From: Citrobacter gillenii
GTDB lineage: Bacteria > Pseudomonadota > Gammaproteobacteria > Enterobacterales > Enterobacteriaceae
DNA: 64,000 bases
Reading direction: 5' to 3'
Assembly: GCF_013337685.1 (NCBI RefSeq)
Contig: NZ_SUQN01000002.1
Span: 186,001-250,000 of the forward strand
Both the position numbers and the translations under genes were made by a program. Numbering within the stretch: the stretch's first letter is position 1; the number at the start of each line of letters is the position of its first letter. Positions 50,595-62,078 of this stretch are shown here, one piece after another. The notes beneath the pieces were generated by a model, which saw only the letters and a program-made list of their open reading frames with translations, made no database searches and was not told where the DNA came from.

Positions 50595-50708
50595 GGGGGC
50601 TCTGTTGGTTCTCCCGCAACACTACTCTGTTTACCAGGTCAGGTCCGGAAGGAAGCAGCCAAGGCAGATGACGTGTGTGCCGGGATGTAGCTGGCAGGGC
50701 CCCCACCC
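50595..50708 (+). ncRNA. ffs: 4.5S RNA of the signal recognition particle
   Basis: The 114-base RNA is the SRP RNA that binds Ffh. It starts GGGGGCTCTGTTGG and ends GGGCCCCCACCC, closing the hairpin, and has the tetraloop and Ffh-binding region AGGTCAGGTCCGGAAGGAAG with GCAGCCAAGGCAGA. Compared with the K-12 sequence as I remember it, only one or two bases differ. It lies between ybaZ and the yczR-like gene. Confidence 0.97.
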
Positions 50709-50749
50709 AATTCTGCCGTTCGGCAATCTCTTTCACCTTTCCTCGTCAC

Positions 50750-52177
50750 TTAGATTATTTTACGTATTTTCCCATGACTTGCCTGTGAACGCAGAGTGTC
50801 CCAGATCGGCTGCAATGTGTTGAAGGCGGCGCGCATCGTGTCATCCGGCAGCGCGAAGGGCATGCGTAAGAAACGATCGAATGCACCCGCTAACCCAAAG
50901 CGCGTTCCGGTACCTAACTGAATACCGGCGCTGTCGGCGCGAGTGGCAAACAGCGTCGCCAGCGTATCGGGCAATTCTACCCAGAAAGATAACCCGCCCT
51001 GCGGTTGGGTAAATTGCCATTCCGGGAAATGCGATCGCATCAGAGTATGGCACTGGTCGCGTCTGGCGGTGAGCAGTTGTCTTCTGTCCGGGAGAAACTG
51101 CGCGGCGTTATCCAGCAGCCAGCCGGTAGCGAGCTGTTCCAGCACCGGTGAGCCTAAATCGAACGTGTCGCGGGTTTGCACCAGTGCGGCAATAGTCCGT
51201 GATGACGCCCGCACCCAGCCAAGACGTAATCCTCCCCAGAAACTTTTACCGGCAGACCCCAACATAATGATGGGTGCATCGCGATTGAAGGCGGCAAGCG
51301 GCGGTGGTGGCGGGGCGTCATACCACAGATTGACCATGGTTTCGTCCACCACCAGCGTGGTGTGCGTTTTGGCGGCGATATCGGCCACCACCTGGCGTGT
51401 GGCGGCGTCCATGCAACGTCCGGTAGGATTGTGAAAATCCGGCATCAGGTAGGCCATGCGTGGGGCGGTTTGTGCGATGGTGGCGACAAGACCCGCAGTA
51501 TCCCACCCCTGTTCGGGCAGCGACACCCCCACGGGTCGGCAGGAGGCCCCCTGAATCGCCGCAATAGCGAGCGGGTAAGTGGGATGATCAACCACTACGC
51601 GATCGCCTGGACCGGTAAGCAACCGCAGGATCAGCGCCAGCCCGCTGACTGCACCATTGACCACCATAACCTCATCCGGCTGCGTGGATAATCCGCGTTC
51701 GCAGTAATGCCGGGCAATGGATTCGCGCAAAGACGGTAGCCCCTGGGGCAGATACCCGGAACTTAACAGATGCTGCGGTATGGCAAACAGCGCCTGCTGG
51801 TAAGCCTGATGAATTTCGGGACCCGCGCTGAGCGCGGCGGTGGACAGATCGAGTGCGGTACCGGTGACGGTGCGAGTCGGTACATGGCGAATATGTTCCG
51901 GCAGGATCACCCGTGAGCCGCTACCCTGGCGGCTTTCCAGATATCCTTCTTCCCGCAGCTGTGCCATTGCGCTGGCGATAGTTGTTCGGCTGACTTCCAG
52001 CACCGTAGCAAGTTCGCGCTCGCCGGGAAGCCGGCTATCCAGCGCCAGCCGGCCATCCAGTATCAGCAGACGCAAGGCTTCGGCCAGCTGTCGCCAGATT
52101 GGGGTACGTGAGGGACTCTCCTGCCAGTGCCCGAGCAGGCGCTGGAGAGACTGACTTCCATAACGGCGAGATGACAT
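50750..52177 (-). CDS. yczR: MocR-family regulator (YczR/PdxR-like)
   Basis: MocR regulators join a GntR winged helix to an aminotransferase fold I domain that binds PLP. The 475-residue protein has the HTH near residues 22-90 (LPGERELATVLEVSRTTIASAMAQLREEGYLE) and the aminotransferase domain (DHPTYPLAIAAIQG, MPDFHNPTGRCMD, and the PLP lysine in MLGSAGKSFWGGLRLGW). It is divergent from a YczE-like membrane protein, the arrangement that gave the name YczR. There is no gene here in K-12. The symbol is by context. Confidence 0.85.
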   Translation of the reverse strand: MSSRRYGSQSLQRLLGHWQESPSRTPIWRQLAEALRLLILDGRLALDSRLPGERELATVLEVSRTTIASAMAQLREEGYLESRQGSGSRVILPEHIRHVPTRTVTGTALDLSTAALSAGPEIHQAYQQALFAIPQHLLSSGYLPQGLPSLRESIARHYCERGLSTQPDEVMVVNGAVSGLALILRLLTGPGDRVVVDHPTYPLAIAAIQGASCRPVGVSLPEQGWDTAGLVATIAQTAPRMAYLMPDFHNPTGRCMDAATRQVVADIAAKTHTTLVVDETMVNLWYDAPPPPPLAAFNRDAPIIMLGSAGKSFWGGLRLGWVRASSRTIAALVQTRDTFDLGSPVLEQLATGWLLDNAAQFLPDRRQLLTARRDQCHTLMRSHFPEWQFTQPQGGLSFWVELPDTLATLFATRADSAGIQLGTGTRFGLAGAFDRFLRMPFALPDDTMRAAFNTLQPIWDTLRSQASHGKIRKII

Positions 52178-52265
52178 TGCAGTCCACTTTTTGGAAACTG
52201 GTCATTAATCATAGTGCCAATTGCGTTGAAGATGAAGACTGTCTGCGCAGGGAGAGGAGAAAAGC

Positions 52266-52877
52266 ATGCTGCGTCGTTTACTGCAATTGTTTATCGGGCT
52301 GACGCTTTACGGCGTGTCGACGGCGATGTTTGTGCGTGCGGATTTAGGCGCTGATCCCTGGAACGTTTTTCATCTGGGTGTGGCAAATCTGTTGTCGATG
52401 AACATCGGCTTGGTGATTATTGCCGTGGGCGTATTGGTCCTGTTGGCATGGATCCCACTACGCCAGCGTCCGGGGTTTGGCACATTGAGTAATGTCATTA
52501 TGATTGGGCTGGCGGCTGATGTGGCGCTGATGGTAATCCCGGGATTTGAATCCCTGTTTGCCCGCAGCGGTCTGTTGGTATCTGCGGTGATACTGAACGC
52601 CTTAGCGACCAGTCTGTATATCGGTGCGGGGTTCGGTGCTGGCCCACGAGATGGTCTGATGACCGGCATTCACGCGCGTACCGGTTGGCCGGTGAGGCGA
52701 ATTCGAACGGCCATCGAAGTGTCGGTGTTGCTTATCGGTTGGCTACTCGGGGGAACCCTGGGCGTTGGTACGGTGCTGTATGCACTGGCGATTGGTCCGC
52801 TCATTCAGCTTTGCCTGCCGTGGTTTCGGTATCAGCCGCAGTCACGCATTCGGGTTCGGAATGAACCTACGGCATGA
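52266..52877 (+). CDS. yczE: YczE-like membrane protein
   Basis: The 203-residue protein has about five hydrophobic segments and the YczE/YitT pattern (GLTLYGVSTAMFVRADLGADPWNVFH near the start and GAGFGAGPRDGLMTGI in the middle, RRIRTAIEVS afterwards). The function of YczE proteins is not established, although a link with vitamin B6 or surfactin-type metabolism has been suggested for Bacillus. It is divergent from the MocR regulator with 88 bases between. Confidence 0.85.
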   Translation: MLRRLLQLFIGLTLYGVSTAMFVRADLGADPWNVFHLGVANLLSMNIGLVIIAVGVLVLLAWIPLRQRPGFGTLSNVIMIGLAADVALMVIPGFESLFARSGLLVSAVILNALATSLYIGAGFGAGPRDGLMTGIHARTGWPVRRIRTAIEVSVLLIGWLLGGTLGVGTVLYALAIGPLIQLCLPWFRYQPQSRIRVRNEPTA

Positions 52878-52959
52878 TCGCGGGCTGACGACTAAACTTA
52901 ATCTCGACTGACGCGGCCAGAATTGGCTTGCCGCGCAGTAAACTTCGGAGGCTTTTCTC

Positions 52960-53313
52960 ATGAAGTATGTTGATGGTTTTGTGGTTGCCGTACCCGCTGA
53001 AAACAAGGAGGCGTATATCGCGATGGCGGCAAAAGCGGCTCCGCTTTTCAAGGAGTTCGGTGCATTGCGCGTGGTGGAATGCTGGGCAGACGATGTCCCT
53101 GACGGCAAATTGACCGATTTTCGCATGGCGGTAAAAGCGCAGGATCATGAAGAAGTGGTATTCAGCTGGATTGAGTATCCTTCAAAAGAAGTCCGTGACG
53201 CGGCGAATCAGAAGATGATGTCCGATCCCCGAATGAAGGAATTTGGCGAATCGATGCCCTTTGATGGCAAGCGCATGATCTACGGTGGATTCTCGCCCAT
53301 TATGGATGACTGA
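52960..53313 (+). CDS. ybaA: DUF1428 protein YbaA
   Basis: The 117-residue protein belongs to DUF1428, a dimeric alpha-beta barrel family of unknown function. It has the typical MKYVDGFVVAVPAENKEAY start and FGESMPFDGKRMIYGGF near the end, nearly identical to E. coli YbaA. Its stop codon TGA is part of a 9-bp tandem repeat. Confidence 0.94.
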   Translation: MKYVDGFVVAVPAENKEAYIAMAAKAAPLFKEFGALRVVECWADDVPDGKLTDFRMAVKAQDHEEVVFSWIEYPSKEVRDAANQKMMSDPRMKEFGESMPFDGKRMIYGGFSPIMDD

Positions 53314-53348
53314 CGTGACTGACGTGACTGACGTGACTGACGTGACTG
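53308..53348. repeat. 9-bp tandem repeat at the end of ybaA
   Basis: GACTGACGT is repeated four times perfectly (53308-53343) with a further partial copy GACTG. The first copy contains the last Asp codon and the TGA stop of ybaA, and because 9 is a multiple of three each copy repeats an in-frame TGA. Confidence 0.95.
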
Positions 53349-53370
53349 GCTGTGCGGCGTGCCGCCAGCC
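53348..53370. terminator. Hairpin between ybaA and pdeB
   Basis: GGCTG-GCGGC pairs with GCCGC-CAGCC around GT with one bulged T, just after the tandem repeat. There is only a late T run (CTTTTC), so termination is uncertain. Confidence 0.4.
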
Positions 53371-53393
53371 ATCTCAATCTTTTCGCATGTCGG

Positions 53394-54947
53394 CTACAGT
53401 CGTGTCTCCGCCCACAGGATAAACTCTGCCTTTGGCAATGCCTTACTGTATAGCCAGCCCTGGCCGTACTGCACGCCATGCTGTCGTAGCCACTCTTCCT
53501 GATTTTTCGTCTCGATACCTTCTGCCACCATTTCCAGCTTCAGCGTTTTTGCGATCTCGATAATATGCGGCGTCACGTTGTTGTATCCCAACGCATCCAC
53601 GAACGATTTATCGATCTTCAAAATATCGACATCCAGATCCTGCAAGTAACTGAGACTGGAATAACCGGTGCCAAAATCATCAATGTAAATCGAATGGCCG
53701 GCCTGGCGGTACTTGGCGATGAACGGAGCGCTGGTTTTCGGATCGGCAAAGGCGCGTTCTGTGAGTTCGAGTGCAATTTGCGACGGGTTTATCTGATAGT
53801 GATTCACCTTCCGGCTGAGCAGACCTGGCAGCGTTTCTGATGTCAGATTATCGGCTTCAAGATTGATGGAGATATGCTGCTCCGGATGGTGATGAAGCCA
53901 TTTGCCCAGATCGTCAAACACGCTTTCGATAATCAGGCGAGTGAGAGGGGTTGTCAGGCCGGTCTGCTGTGCCAGCGCGACGAAAATCTCTGGTGAGAGA
54001 AAACTGCCATCGGGCTGCGGCCAACGGGCCAGCGCTTCGGCACCTACCACTTTCCCGGTACGAAGAGAAATGATCGGCTGATAGTACACCTTAATTTCAC
54101 GGCGCTGGATAGCCTCCTGCAACTGATGATGGGGAGACTGCAAACGACGTAAAATACGCAGAACAAAGGCGGCGGTCAGCAGACCGATAAGAATTCCCGC
54201 CGGGAGCCAGATAAGCGCCTGTCGGTGCCATATTTTTTTCAGCGGCAGCGTAGATGCCCAGCTGACGACGGTAATACCTAATGCAGGGAAGGGGCGGGCG
54301 TTGTAAATAACGCCCTCTTTTTGCAAATGCGTAGTGGCATTATCTTGTTGAAAATTTTGCAAAATATCTTCTGGTAGCGTTCCGCTACTGGTGACAATCC
54401 TGCTTTTATCGGCGCCAATAATGGCGACATCAATCGGCCACGAACCAAACGGAACAACGTCAATGAACGTGGCGGGATCGACCATCACCACATAGTTTTC
54501 GCTGCCTAATGCAGCCATAAAACGCTGGATACCTAAGTCGTTATCCGTGGTTAACCAGGCACGGTAGCCATCCTCGGTGACTTTCATCGCCGCAGGGAAG
54601 GCGACAGCACGGCTTTTATTCTCGAGGGAAGAGCATTGCGGGACGTTGTCCTTGAGGTACACCACTTCCTGAATGTAACGATAGCTGTATGACAAACGAC
54701 GCATTTCCAGTAAATGTTCCGTTCCGCAAGGTTCTCCCTTGAAGGTCTCAATCTGGCGTAATGCTTTTTTCGCCTGCTCGCCGACCCTTTCTGTGCGCAA
54801 AGCAACCCGGCTGGTGTAAGAATCAAGCTCGTCCATAAATTTAGTTTCAACCTGACGATACGCCAGCCACAGACTCAAACCCACTGGCGCAAGGATGGAC
54901 AGAATCAGTATTCCGGTCACCAGGCCGATCAAATGTCGTGTTGTCAC
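53394..54947 (-). CDS. pdeB: CSS-EAL cyclic-di-GMP phosphodiesterase PdeB (YlaB)
   Basis: PdeB hydrolyses c-di-GMP at the inner membrane. The 517-residue protein, starting at GTG 54947, has a first membrane helix (about 8-30), a periplasmic CSS domain (Cys in KGEPCGTEH and the CSS motif in PQCSSLE), a second helix (about 245-265), and an EAL domain with intact GAEALARW and the metal residues in SINLEAD, LELTERAF and IDDFGTGYSS. In the CSS class, periplasmic DsbA-dependent oxidation controls activity. Confidence 0.94.
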   Translation of the reverse strand: MTTRHLIGLVTGILILSILAPVGLSLWLAYRQVETKFMDELDSYTSRVALRTERVGEQAKKALRQIETFKGEPCGTEHLLEMRRLSYSYRYIQEVVYLKDNVPQCSSLENKSRAVAFPAAMKVTEDGYRAWLTTDNDLGIQRFMAALGSENYVVMVDPATFIDVVPFGSWPIDVAIIGADKSRIVTSSGTLPEDILQNFQQDNATTHLQKEGVIYNARPFPALGITVVSWASTLPLKKIWHRQALIWLPAGILIGLLTAAFVLRILRRLQSPHHQLQEAIQRREIKVYYQPIISLRTGKVVGAEALARWPQPDGSFLSPEIFVALAQQTGLTTPLTRLIIESVFDDLGKWLHHHPEQHISINLEADNLTSETLPGLLSRKVNHYQINPSQIALELTERAFADPKTSAPFIAKYRQAGHSIYIDDFGTGYSSLSYLQDLDVDILKIDKSFVDALGYNNVTPHIIEIAKTLKLEMVAEGIETKNQEEWLRQHGVQYGQGWLYSKALPKAEFILWAETRL

Positions 54948-55103
54948 AGTGATATCCTTATTTACACAGCGTAGGGAAAGTATATCCGAAAGTGAAAAAT
55001 CTATTCGAATGACCTAATAGATTTAAGAGGGGTATTTCCAGATTAATTACCCACAGTGTAAATGAGGTTGAGCCAGGGACGAGAGTAGTGTACTTTATTG
55101 TTA

Positions 55104-55118
55104 TGTTATAATGTAACA
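55104..55118 (+). promoter_or_regulatory. Zur box upstream of rpmE2
   Basis: TGTTATAATGTAACA is palindromic and differs from the Zur core TGTTATAATATAACA at one base. It lies 13 bases before the rpmE2 ATG. It implies that the rpmE2-rpmJ2 pair is induced when zinc is scarce. Confidence 0.8.
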
Positions 55119-55131
55119 ATTAGGGGTTGCT

Positions 55132-55392
55132 ATGAAACCGGATATCCATCCTTTTTATCGTACTGTGGTATTCCACGACACCAGTGCCAATGAGTACTTT
55201 AAGGTCGGTTCGACCATCAAAACGGAACGTGAGATTGAATTTGAGGGACAAACGTATCCCTACGTGACCCTTGATATTTCGTCTAAATCACACCCGTACT
55301 ACACCGGGAAGCAGAAGACGTTCGACAACGAGGGCAGTGCGGCGCGCTTCCAGAAACGTTTTGGCCATTTTATTGGCACTAAGCGAGGTTAA
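55132..55392 (+). CDS. rpmE2: 50S ribosomal protein L31 type B
   Basis: L31B (YkgM) is the zinc-free form of L31 that replaces the zinc-binding RpmE under zinc limitation. The 86-residue protein begins [18 protein letters not shown] and lacks the CXXC cysteines; there is no Cys in it at all. It is followed, one base after the stop, by rpmJ2. Confidence 0.96.
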   Translation: MKPDIHPFYRTVVFHDTSANEYFKVGSTIKTEREIEFEGQTYPYVTLDISSKSHPYYTGKQKTFDNEGSAARFQKRFGHFIGTKRG

Positions 55393-55393
55393 T

Positions 55394-55534
55394 ATGCAGG
55401 TTCTTAATTCACTTCGCAGTGCCAAACAGCGCCACCCTGACTGTCAGATAGTCAAACGCAAAGGGCGTTTGTATGTTATCTGCAAAACGAATCCGCGATT
55501 TAAAGCGGTGCAGGGCAGGAAGAAAAGACGTTAG
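55394..55534 (+). CDS. rpmJ2: 50S ribosomal protein L36 type B
   Basis: L36B (YkgO) is the alternative L36. The 46-residue basic protein reads [15 protein letters not shown] to [11 protein letters not shown], with the two cysteines in HPDCQIV and VICKTNP but without the full zinc set of canonical L36. ATG 55394 is one base after the rpmE2 stop, so translation is coupled. Confidence 0.95.
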   Translation: MQVLNSLRSAKQRHPDCQIVKRKGRLYVICKTNPRFKAVQGRKKRR

Positions 55535-55607
55535 ACATTTTGCCAACATTTCAGGGAAACCAGTGCGTGCCAGCGGGTACGCACTTTTTTATTGGCTGGT
55601 AGGCAAG

Positions 55608-56081
55608 CTACTGACCGGCAGCTTCTGCGCGAGTTAGCGTGAAGACGTCGTAGAAAGAGAGTTCGCCTTTCCGCGCCATCATTTTTTGCAATTGGGCTTT
55701 ACGTTCGCCATCCACCCGCGGTGAATGCAGAATGGTCTCGATAAGCGCTGGCGGAACAAAACGGGTGTTATACCATTCGCCGTTATAGCAGACTCTGAAG
55801 TCCAGCACGTCGATGTCTTCGAAACGGTAACGCGGCGCGACGTCAAAAAAGAAAAAACCATTGAGGATGACAAACAATACCACCAGCAGCCACACTGAAT
55901 CGACCAGCGTTTCTGATTGCAGCATAACCGCCAGCGTGGCGAACCAGGCGACATACATGCCAATAAACAGTCCCGGATACTTGCGAATGAAGCTGATGCT
56001 AAAGCGCGGTCTGTTATCGCGCTTTTCGCGCACATTTAAGTCGTCAATTGTTTCGGTGAGCAGGCGCTGTATTTCTGTCAT
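55608..56081 (-). CDS. ylaC: Inner-membrane protein YlaC
   Basis: The 157-residue protein has two adjacent membrane helices (about 40-60 and 67-85, [18 protein letters not shown] and [19 protein letters not shown]) and a cytosolic domain on each side. It is a DUF1449-free YlaC-type protein of unknown role. I start at ATG 56081 as in E. coli; the frame extends eight codons upstream. Confidence 0.92.
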   Translation of the reverse strand: MTEIQRLLTETIDDLNVREKRDNRPRFSISFIRKYPGLFIGMYVAWFATLAVMLQSETLVDSVWLLVVLFVILNGFFFFDVAPRYRFEDIDVLDFRVCYNGEWYNTRFVPPALIETILHSPRVDGERKAQLQKMMARKGELSFYDVFTLTRAEAAGQ

Positions 56082-56185
56082 CTCTTGCCTTCGTGATGTC
56101 TTCAATATTCAGGTGGGATCGACCCATTTTAAGAGGGGATAGTGCCTGAAAAAAGTAACAGATTAACCACAATTTAGCATAACAG

Positions 56186-56251
56186 TTACATTTGAACGTA
56201 TAGCGTTTTGATGAGGCGCGCAGGATTGCCGCCTACAACGGTGTTTTTGAC
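56186..56251 (-). pseudogene. maa: Remnant of the 3' end of maa (maltose O-acetyltransferase)
   Basis: On the minus strand, VKNTVVGGNPARLIKTL is followed by YVQM and a TAA. VVGGNPARxIKxL is the C-terminus of Maa (NVVVGGNPARIIKKL in E. coli), and K-12 has maa exactly here, between ylaC and hha. No start or upstream Maa coding sequence remains, so most of the gene has been deleted. The residues before VKNT (LSCITCW) do not match Maa. Confidence 0.8.
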
Positions 56252-56462
56252 CCAACAGGTTATGCAGGACAGTCTGCATCTTCTGTTTGCCGAACGTTCA
56301 TTATGGCAAAACAATAAAACGCAATGCGCACAGGGGAGCGTTCCCATTACCTTATTGTGATCGAAGTCACCTGATTTGAATTAAATAACTATTGTAAATA
56401 TGAGGAGGTGGTCAGCCAGACAAACAAATCTAACGCGATACCTGACTTAACCTCGTGAACAA
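56252..56462. other. Former maa upstream region
   Basis: Between the maa relic and hha there is no open gene. It contains a palindrome GGGAGCGTTCCC (56334-56345) and a CRP-like site annotated separately. Together with the relic it makes up a 381-base gap between ylaC and hha. Confidence 0.5.
56354..56373. promoter_or_regulatory. CRP-like site in the maa deletion region
   Basis: TGTGATCGAAGTCACC matches the CRP consensus TGTGA-N6-TCACA at nine of ten bases. It lies where the maa promoter is expected. With the coding sequence gone it has no clear target. Confidence 0.5.
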
Positions 56463-56681
56463 TTAGCGAATAAATTTCCAAACGGAAGTTGGAATCTTGT
56501 CGTACAGCTTATTCATCGTCAATTCAGCAAGGCGATGATCTGCTGCTGAGTAAAATACAGCCAGTTCATTGTCGGACAATTCATATTTATTTTTCTCAAT
56601 AACGCGCTCGAGCGTGTCAATTGTCTGGCAGCGTCGAAGACGCATCAAATAATCTGTTTTAGTTAATGGTTTATCAGACAT
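56463..56681 (-). CDS. hha: Haemolysin expression modulator Hha
   Basis: Hha is a small partner of H-NS that helps silence horizontally acquired and virulence genes. The 72-residue protein is nearly identical to E. coli Hha ([38 protein letters not shown]). It lies 27 bases after tomB, in the toxin-antitoxin-like tomB-hha operon. Confidence 0.97.
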   Translation of the reverse strand: MSDKPLTKTDYLMRLRRCQTIDTLERVIEKNKYELSDNELAVFYSAADHRLAELTMNKLYDKIPTSVWKFIR

Positions 56682-56708
56682 AACTCTTACCTATGATTGT
56701 AATATTTT

Positions 56709-57083
56709 TTAACAAGACAAACTAACAGGATTAGCCCTGGTGGCATTGACAAAACAGCGAAACAGTCGATTTCCGGACTTTCGCCATTTCTGCAAATCCT
56801 GCGTATTAATACCATAATTGCTGAACAACATAAAAGTGTCATCCAGGTATTCATCAATCTGCGCAATCAGCTTATTGTCCTCATTGTACTTAATTTTATA
56901 ATTAAGTGCGAAGGTTGCAATATGCTCTATCAGTTCGTTGAGCTGCAGGCTGGTTGCTGAAGTCGGGTCATTAACCCAGCCATGGTTGCTTTGTTCAAGG
57001 TTTGCAAGACAGTCATGATACAAGGTTTCGCAGAGAAATTTAAGCTGCGCGATATCATGCCGTTTGGGTGAGTACTCGTCCAT
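56709..57083 (-). CDS. tomB: Hha antitoxin TomB
   Basis: TomB counteracts Hha toxicity and affects biofilm formation; together with oxygen it promotes Hha oxidation in E. coli. The 124-residue protein begins MDEYSPKRHDIAQLKFLCETLYHDCL and keeps its cysteines (FLCETLYHDC, FRCFVNA). It is the first gene of the tomB-hha pair. The start follows AAGGGGATG. Confidence 0.96.
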   Translation of the reverse strand: MDEYSPKRHDIAQLKFLCETLYHDCLANLEQSNHGWVNDPTSATSLQLNELIEHIATFALNYKIKYNEDNKLIAQIDEYLDDTFMLFSNYGINTQDLQKWRKSGNRLFRCFVNATRANPVSLSC

Positions 57084-57571
57084 AGCGCATCCCCTTCTTA
57101 GTGGTTTAAACTAACCGAACACCTTCGGGGTGGATACAACAAACTACCTGAAACTTGCCCGTGACGCCTGATGATTTAACTATAATCTACTCTAAAAAAG
57201 ATTTCATCGTCATATCATGAAAAATTACAATTGCGTAAAATTATGATGTGGCACCCTTTTTACATTTTACCTTAAAAATGAAGGTATTCGAAATGGAACA
57301 ACTTCTTTATTGTTCGGGCAATCATCAGGTTAACGGAGTTAGCTTTAGCAATCAAAGGCAACCTCTAACAATGCAGATTAGCTGCTAGGATTAATCTTAA
57401 TAATTATTCAGGTAAAATAAGAAACCTCAAGAATTCTTAAGAATAGCCTTTAAGCCTACAGGGATTATATCGCTTATTCACTCGGCAGAAAATAAACGTA
57501 ATCACAATAAGTGATTTTTATGATTTTTCCAGAAAAAAGGCCGCTTGCGCGGCCTTTTCATTAGCGATGAA
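57084..57571. other. Long AT-rich gap between acrB and tomB
   Basis: The 488 bases hold no supported gene. The part next to tomB should contain the tomB-hha promoter; TATAGT near 57180 on the minus strand is one candidate -10. AT-rich tracts (57215-57300, 57390-57540) fit an H-NS-bound control region. A palindrome AATCACAATAAGTGATT sits near 57500, and the acrB terminator at 57533-57558. Confidence 0.5.
57533..57558 (-). terminator. Terminator after acrB
   Basis: Read on the minus strand, AAGGCCGC pairs with GCGGCCTT around GCAA, followed by TTTTTTC. It closes the acrAB transcript. Confidence 0.85.
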
Positions 57572-60724
<3,153 letters not shown>

Positions 60725-60743
60725 TTAACGGCTCCTGTTTAAG

Positions 60744-61937
60744 TTAAGACTTGGACTGTTCAGGCTGGCTACCGCTTGCGGCTTGCTGGTTGTTATCCGC
60801 GGTGACTTCCTGCGCTTTTACCTGCGCGCCTGGACGTACTTTTTGCAGCCCCGTGACAATCACGCGGTCGCCTGGCTTAAGTCCTTCTGTGACCAACCAT
60901 TTATCGCCAATTGCTTGTGCTGCCACAATCTGGCGGGTTTCCACTTTGTCATCTGCACCGATAACTAACGCGCTGGCTTCACCGCGCGGTGTACGGGTTA
61001 CGCCTTGCTGCGGAACCAGTATTGCCGTTGGGTTGATCCCTTCTTCCAGACGAGCACGGACGAACATACCCGGCAGTAAGGTGTGATCCGGGTTAGGGAA
61101 GATGGCGCGCAGCGTGATAGAACCGGTGGTCTGATCAACCGTCACGTCAGAAAACTCCAGCGTACCGGATTGCGGGAATTTAATGCCGTCGCTGGTCACC
61201 AGTTCCACTTTCGCTTTACCGTTCTCTTGCTTCAGTTTGCCGTTCGCCAGCTCTTGTTTCAGTCGCAGGAAATCGTTGCTTGATTGTGTGACGTCGACAT
61301 AGATCGGATCCAACTGCTGTACGGTTGCCAGCGCGGTCGCCTGACCGTTTTGCACCAGGGCACCTTCCGTAACGGCAGACTTACCAATACGGCCGCTAAT
61401 TGGCGACGTGACTTTGGTATACGCCAGGTTAATACGCGCCGTTTCTACTGCGGCTTTCGCGGCAATAACGGCCGCATTTGCCTGTTGCGCATCGGCCTTG
61501 GCGGTATCGTATTCCTGTTGACTGATGTACTTGGTACCCAACAGTTTCTGATAACGATTCACCGTCAACTGAGCGATATTAGCTGCCGCCTGCGCTTTAG
61601 CCAGATCGCCTTTTGCACTTTCATATGCGGCCTGGTAAGTAGCAGGATCAATCTGATAGAGAGACACACCCGCTTCAATGTCACCGCCTTCTGTGAAATT
61701 ACGCTTCAGGATGATGCCGCTAACCTGAGGGCGAACTTCTGCAATGCGGAAAGCACTGGTGCGACCCGGGAGTTCAGTTGTTATCTGTAGAGGTTCAGCT
61801 TTGAGCGTCACAACTCCAACCTCTGGCATCTGCTGGCCCCCTTGTTGGGCCTGTTTGTCGTCACATCCTGTTAGCGCTAAGCTGCCTGAGAGCATCAGAA
61901 CGACTGCCAGAGGCGTTAACCCTCTGTTTTTGTTCAT
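60744..61937 (-). CDS. acrA: Multidrug efflux periplasmic adaptor AcrA
   Basis: AcrA is the lipoprotein adaptor that links AcrB to the TolC channel. The 397-residue precursor starts at ATG 61937 with lipobox LTGC (Cys25). Domains follow in membrane-fusion order: beta-barrel start, lipoyl halves (VRPQVSGIILKRNFTEGGDI and LAYTKVTSPISGRIGK), an alpha hairpin (about 98-170), and the membrane-proximal part. The reading frame extends 12 codons upstream, which I do not use. Confidence 0.97.
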   Translation of the reverse strand: MNKNRGLTPLAVVLMLSGSLALTGCDDKQAQQGGQQMPEVGVVTLKAEPLQITTELPGRTSAFRIAEVRPQVSGIILKRNFTEGGDIEAGVSLYQIDPATYQAAYESAKGDLAKAQAAANIAQLTVNRYQKLLGTKYISQQEYDTAKADAQQANAAVIAAKAAVETARINLAYTKVTSPISGRIGKSAVTEGALVQNGQATALATVQQLDPIYVDVTQSSNDFLRLKQELANGKLKQENGKAKVELVTSDGIKFPQSGTLEFSDVTVDQTTGSITLRAIFPNPDHTLLPGMFVRARLEEGINPTAILVPQQGVTRTPRGEASALVIGADDKVETRQIVAAQAIGDKWLVTEGLKPGDRVIVTGLQKVRPGAQVKAQEVTADNNQQAASGSQPEQSKS

Positions 61938-62026
61938 ATGTAAACCTCGAGTGTCCGATTTCAAATTGATCAATGGCTTAAAGCCTATAAACCCATTGCT
62001 GCGTTTATATTATCGTCGTGCTATGG

Positions 62027-62050
62027 TACATACATTCACAAATGTATGTA
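62027..62050. promoter_or_regulatory. AcrR operator
   Basis: A 24-bp inverted repeat with arms TACATACATT and AATGTATGTA around CACA is the known AcrR-binding site, as in E. coli, and lies between the divergent acrA and acrR. It should repress both genes until AcrR binds a ligand. Confidence 0.92.
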
Positions 62051-62078
62051 AATCTAACGCCTGTAAATTCACTAACAT

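Noticed and set aside
50389-50823. A 144-codon frame over ffs
   Set aside because: It covers the 4.5S RNA gene and the ends of the neighbours; the structured RNA is the real feature.
53308-53348. The tandem 9-bp repeat as a CRISPR or iteron array
   Set aside because: There are no spacers, the unit is only 9 bp with about 4.6 copies, and no cas or replication gene is near.
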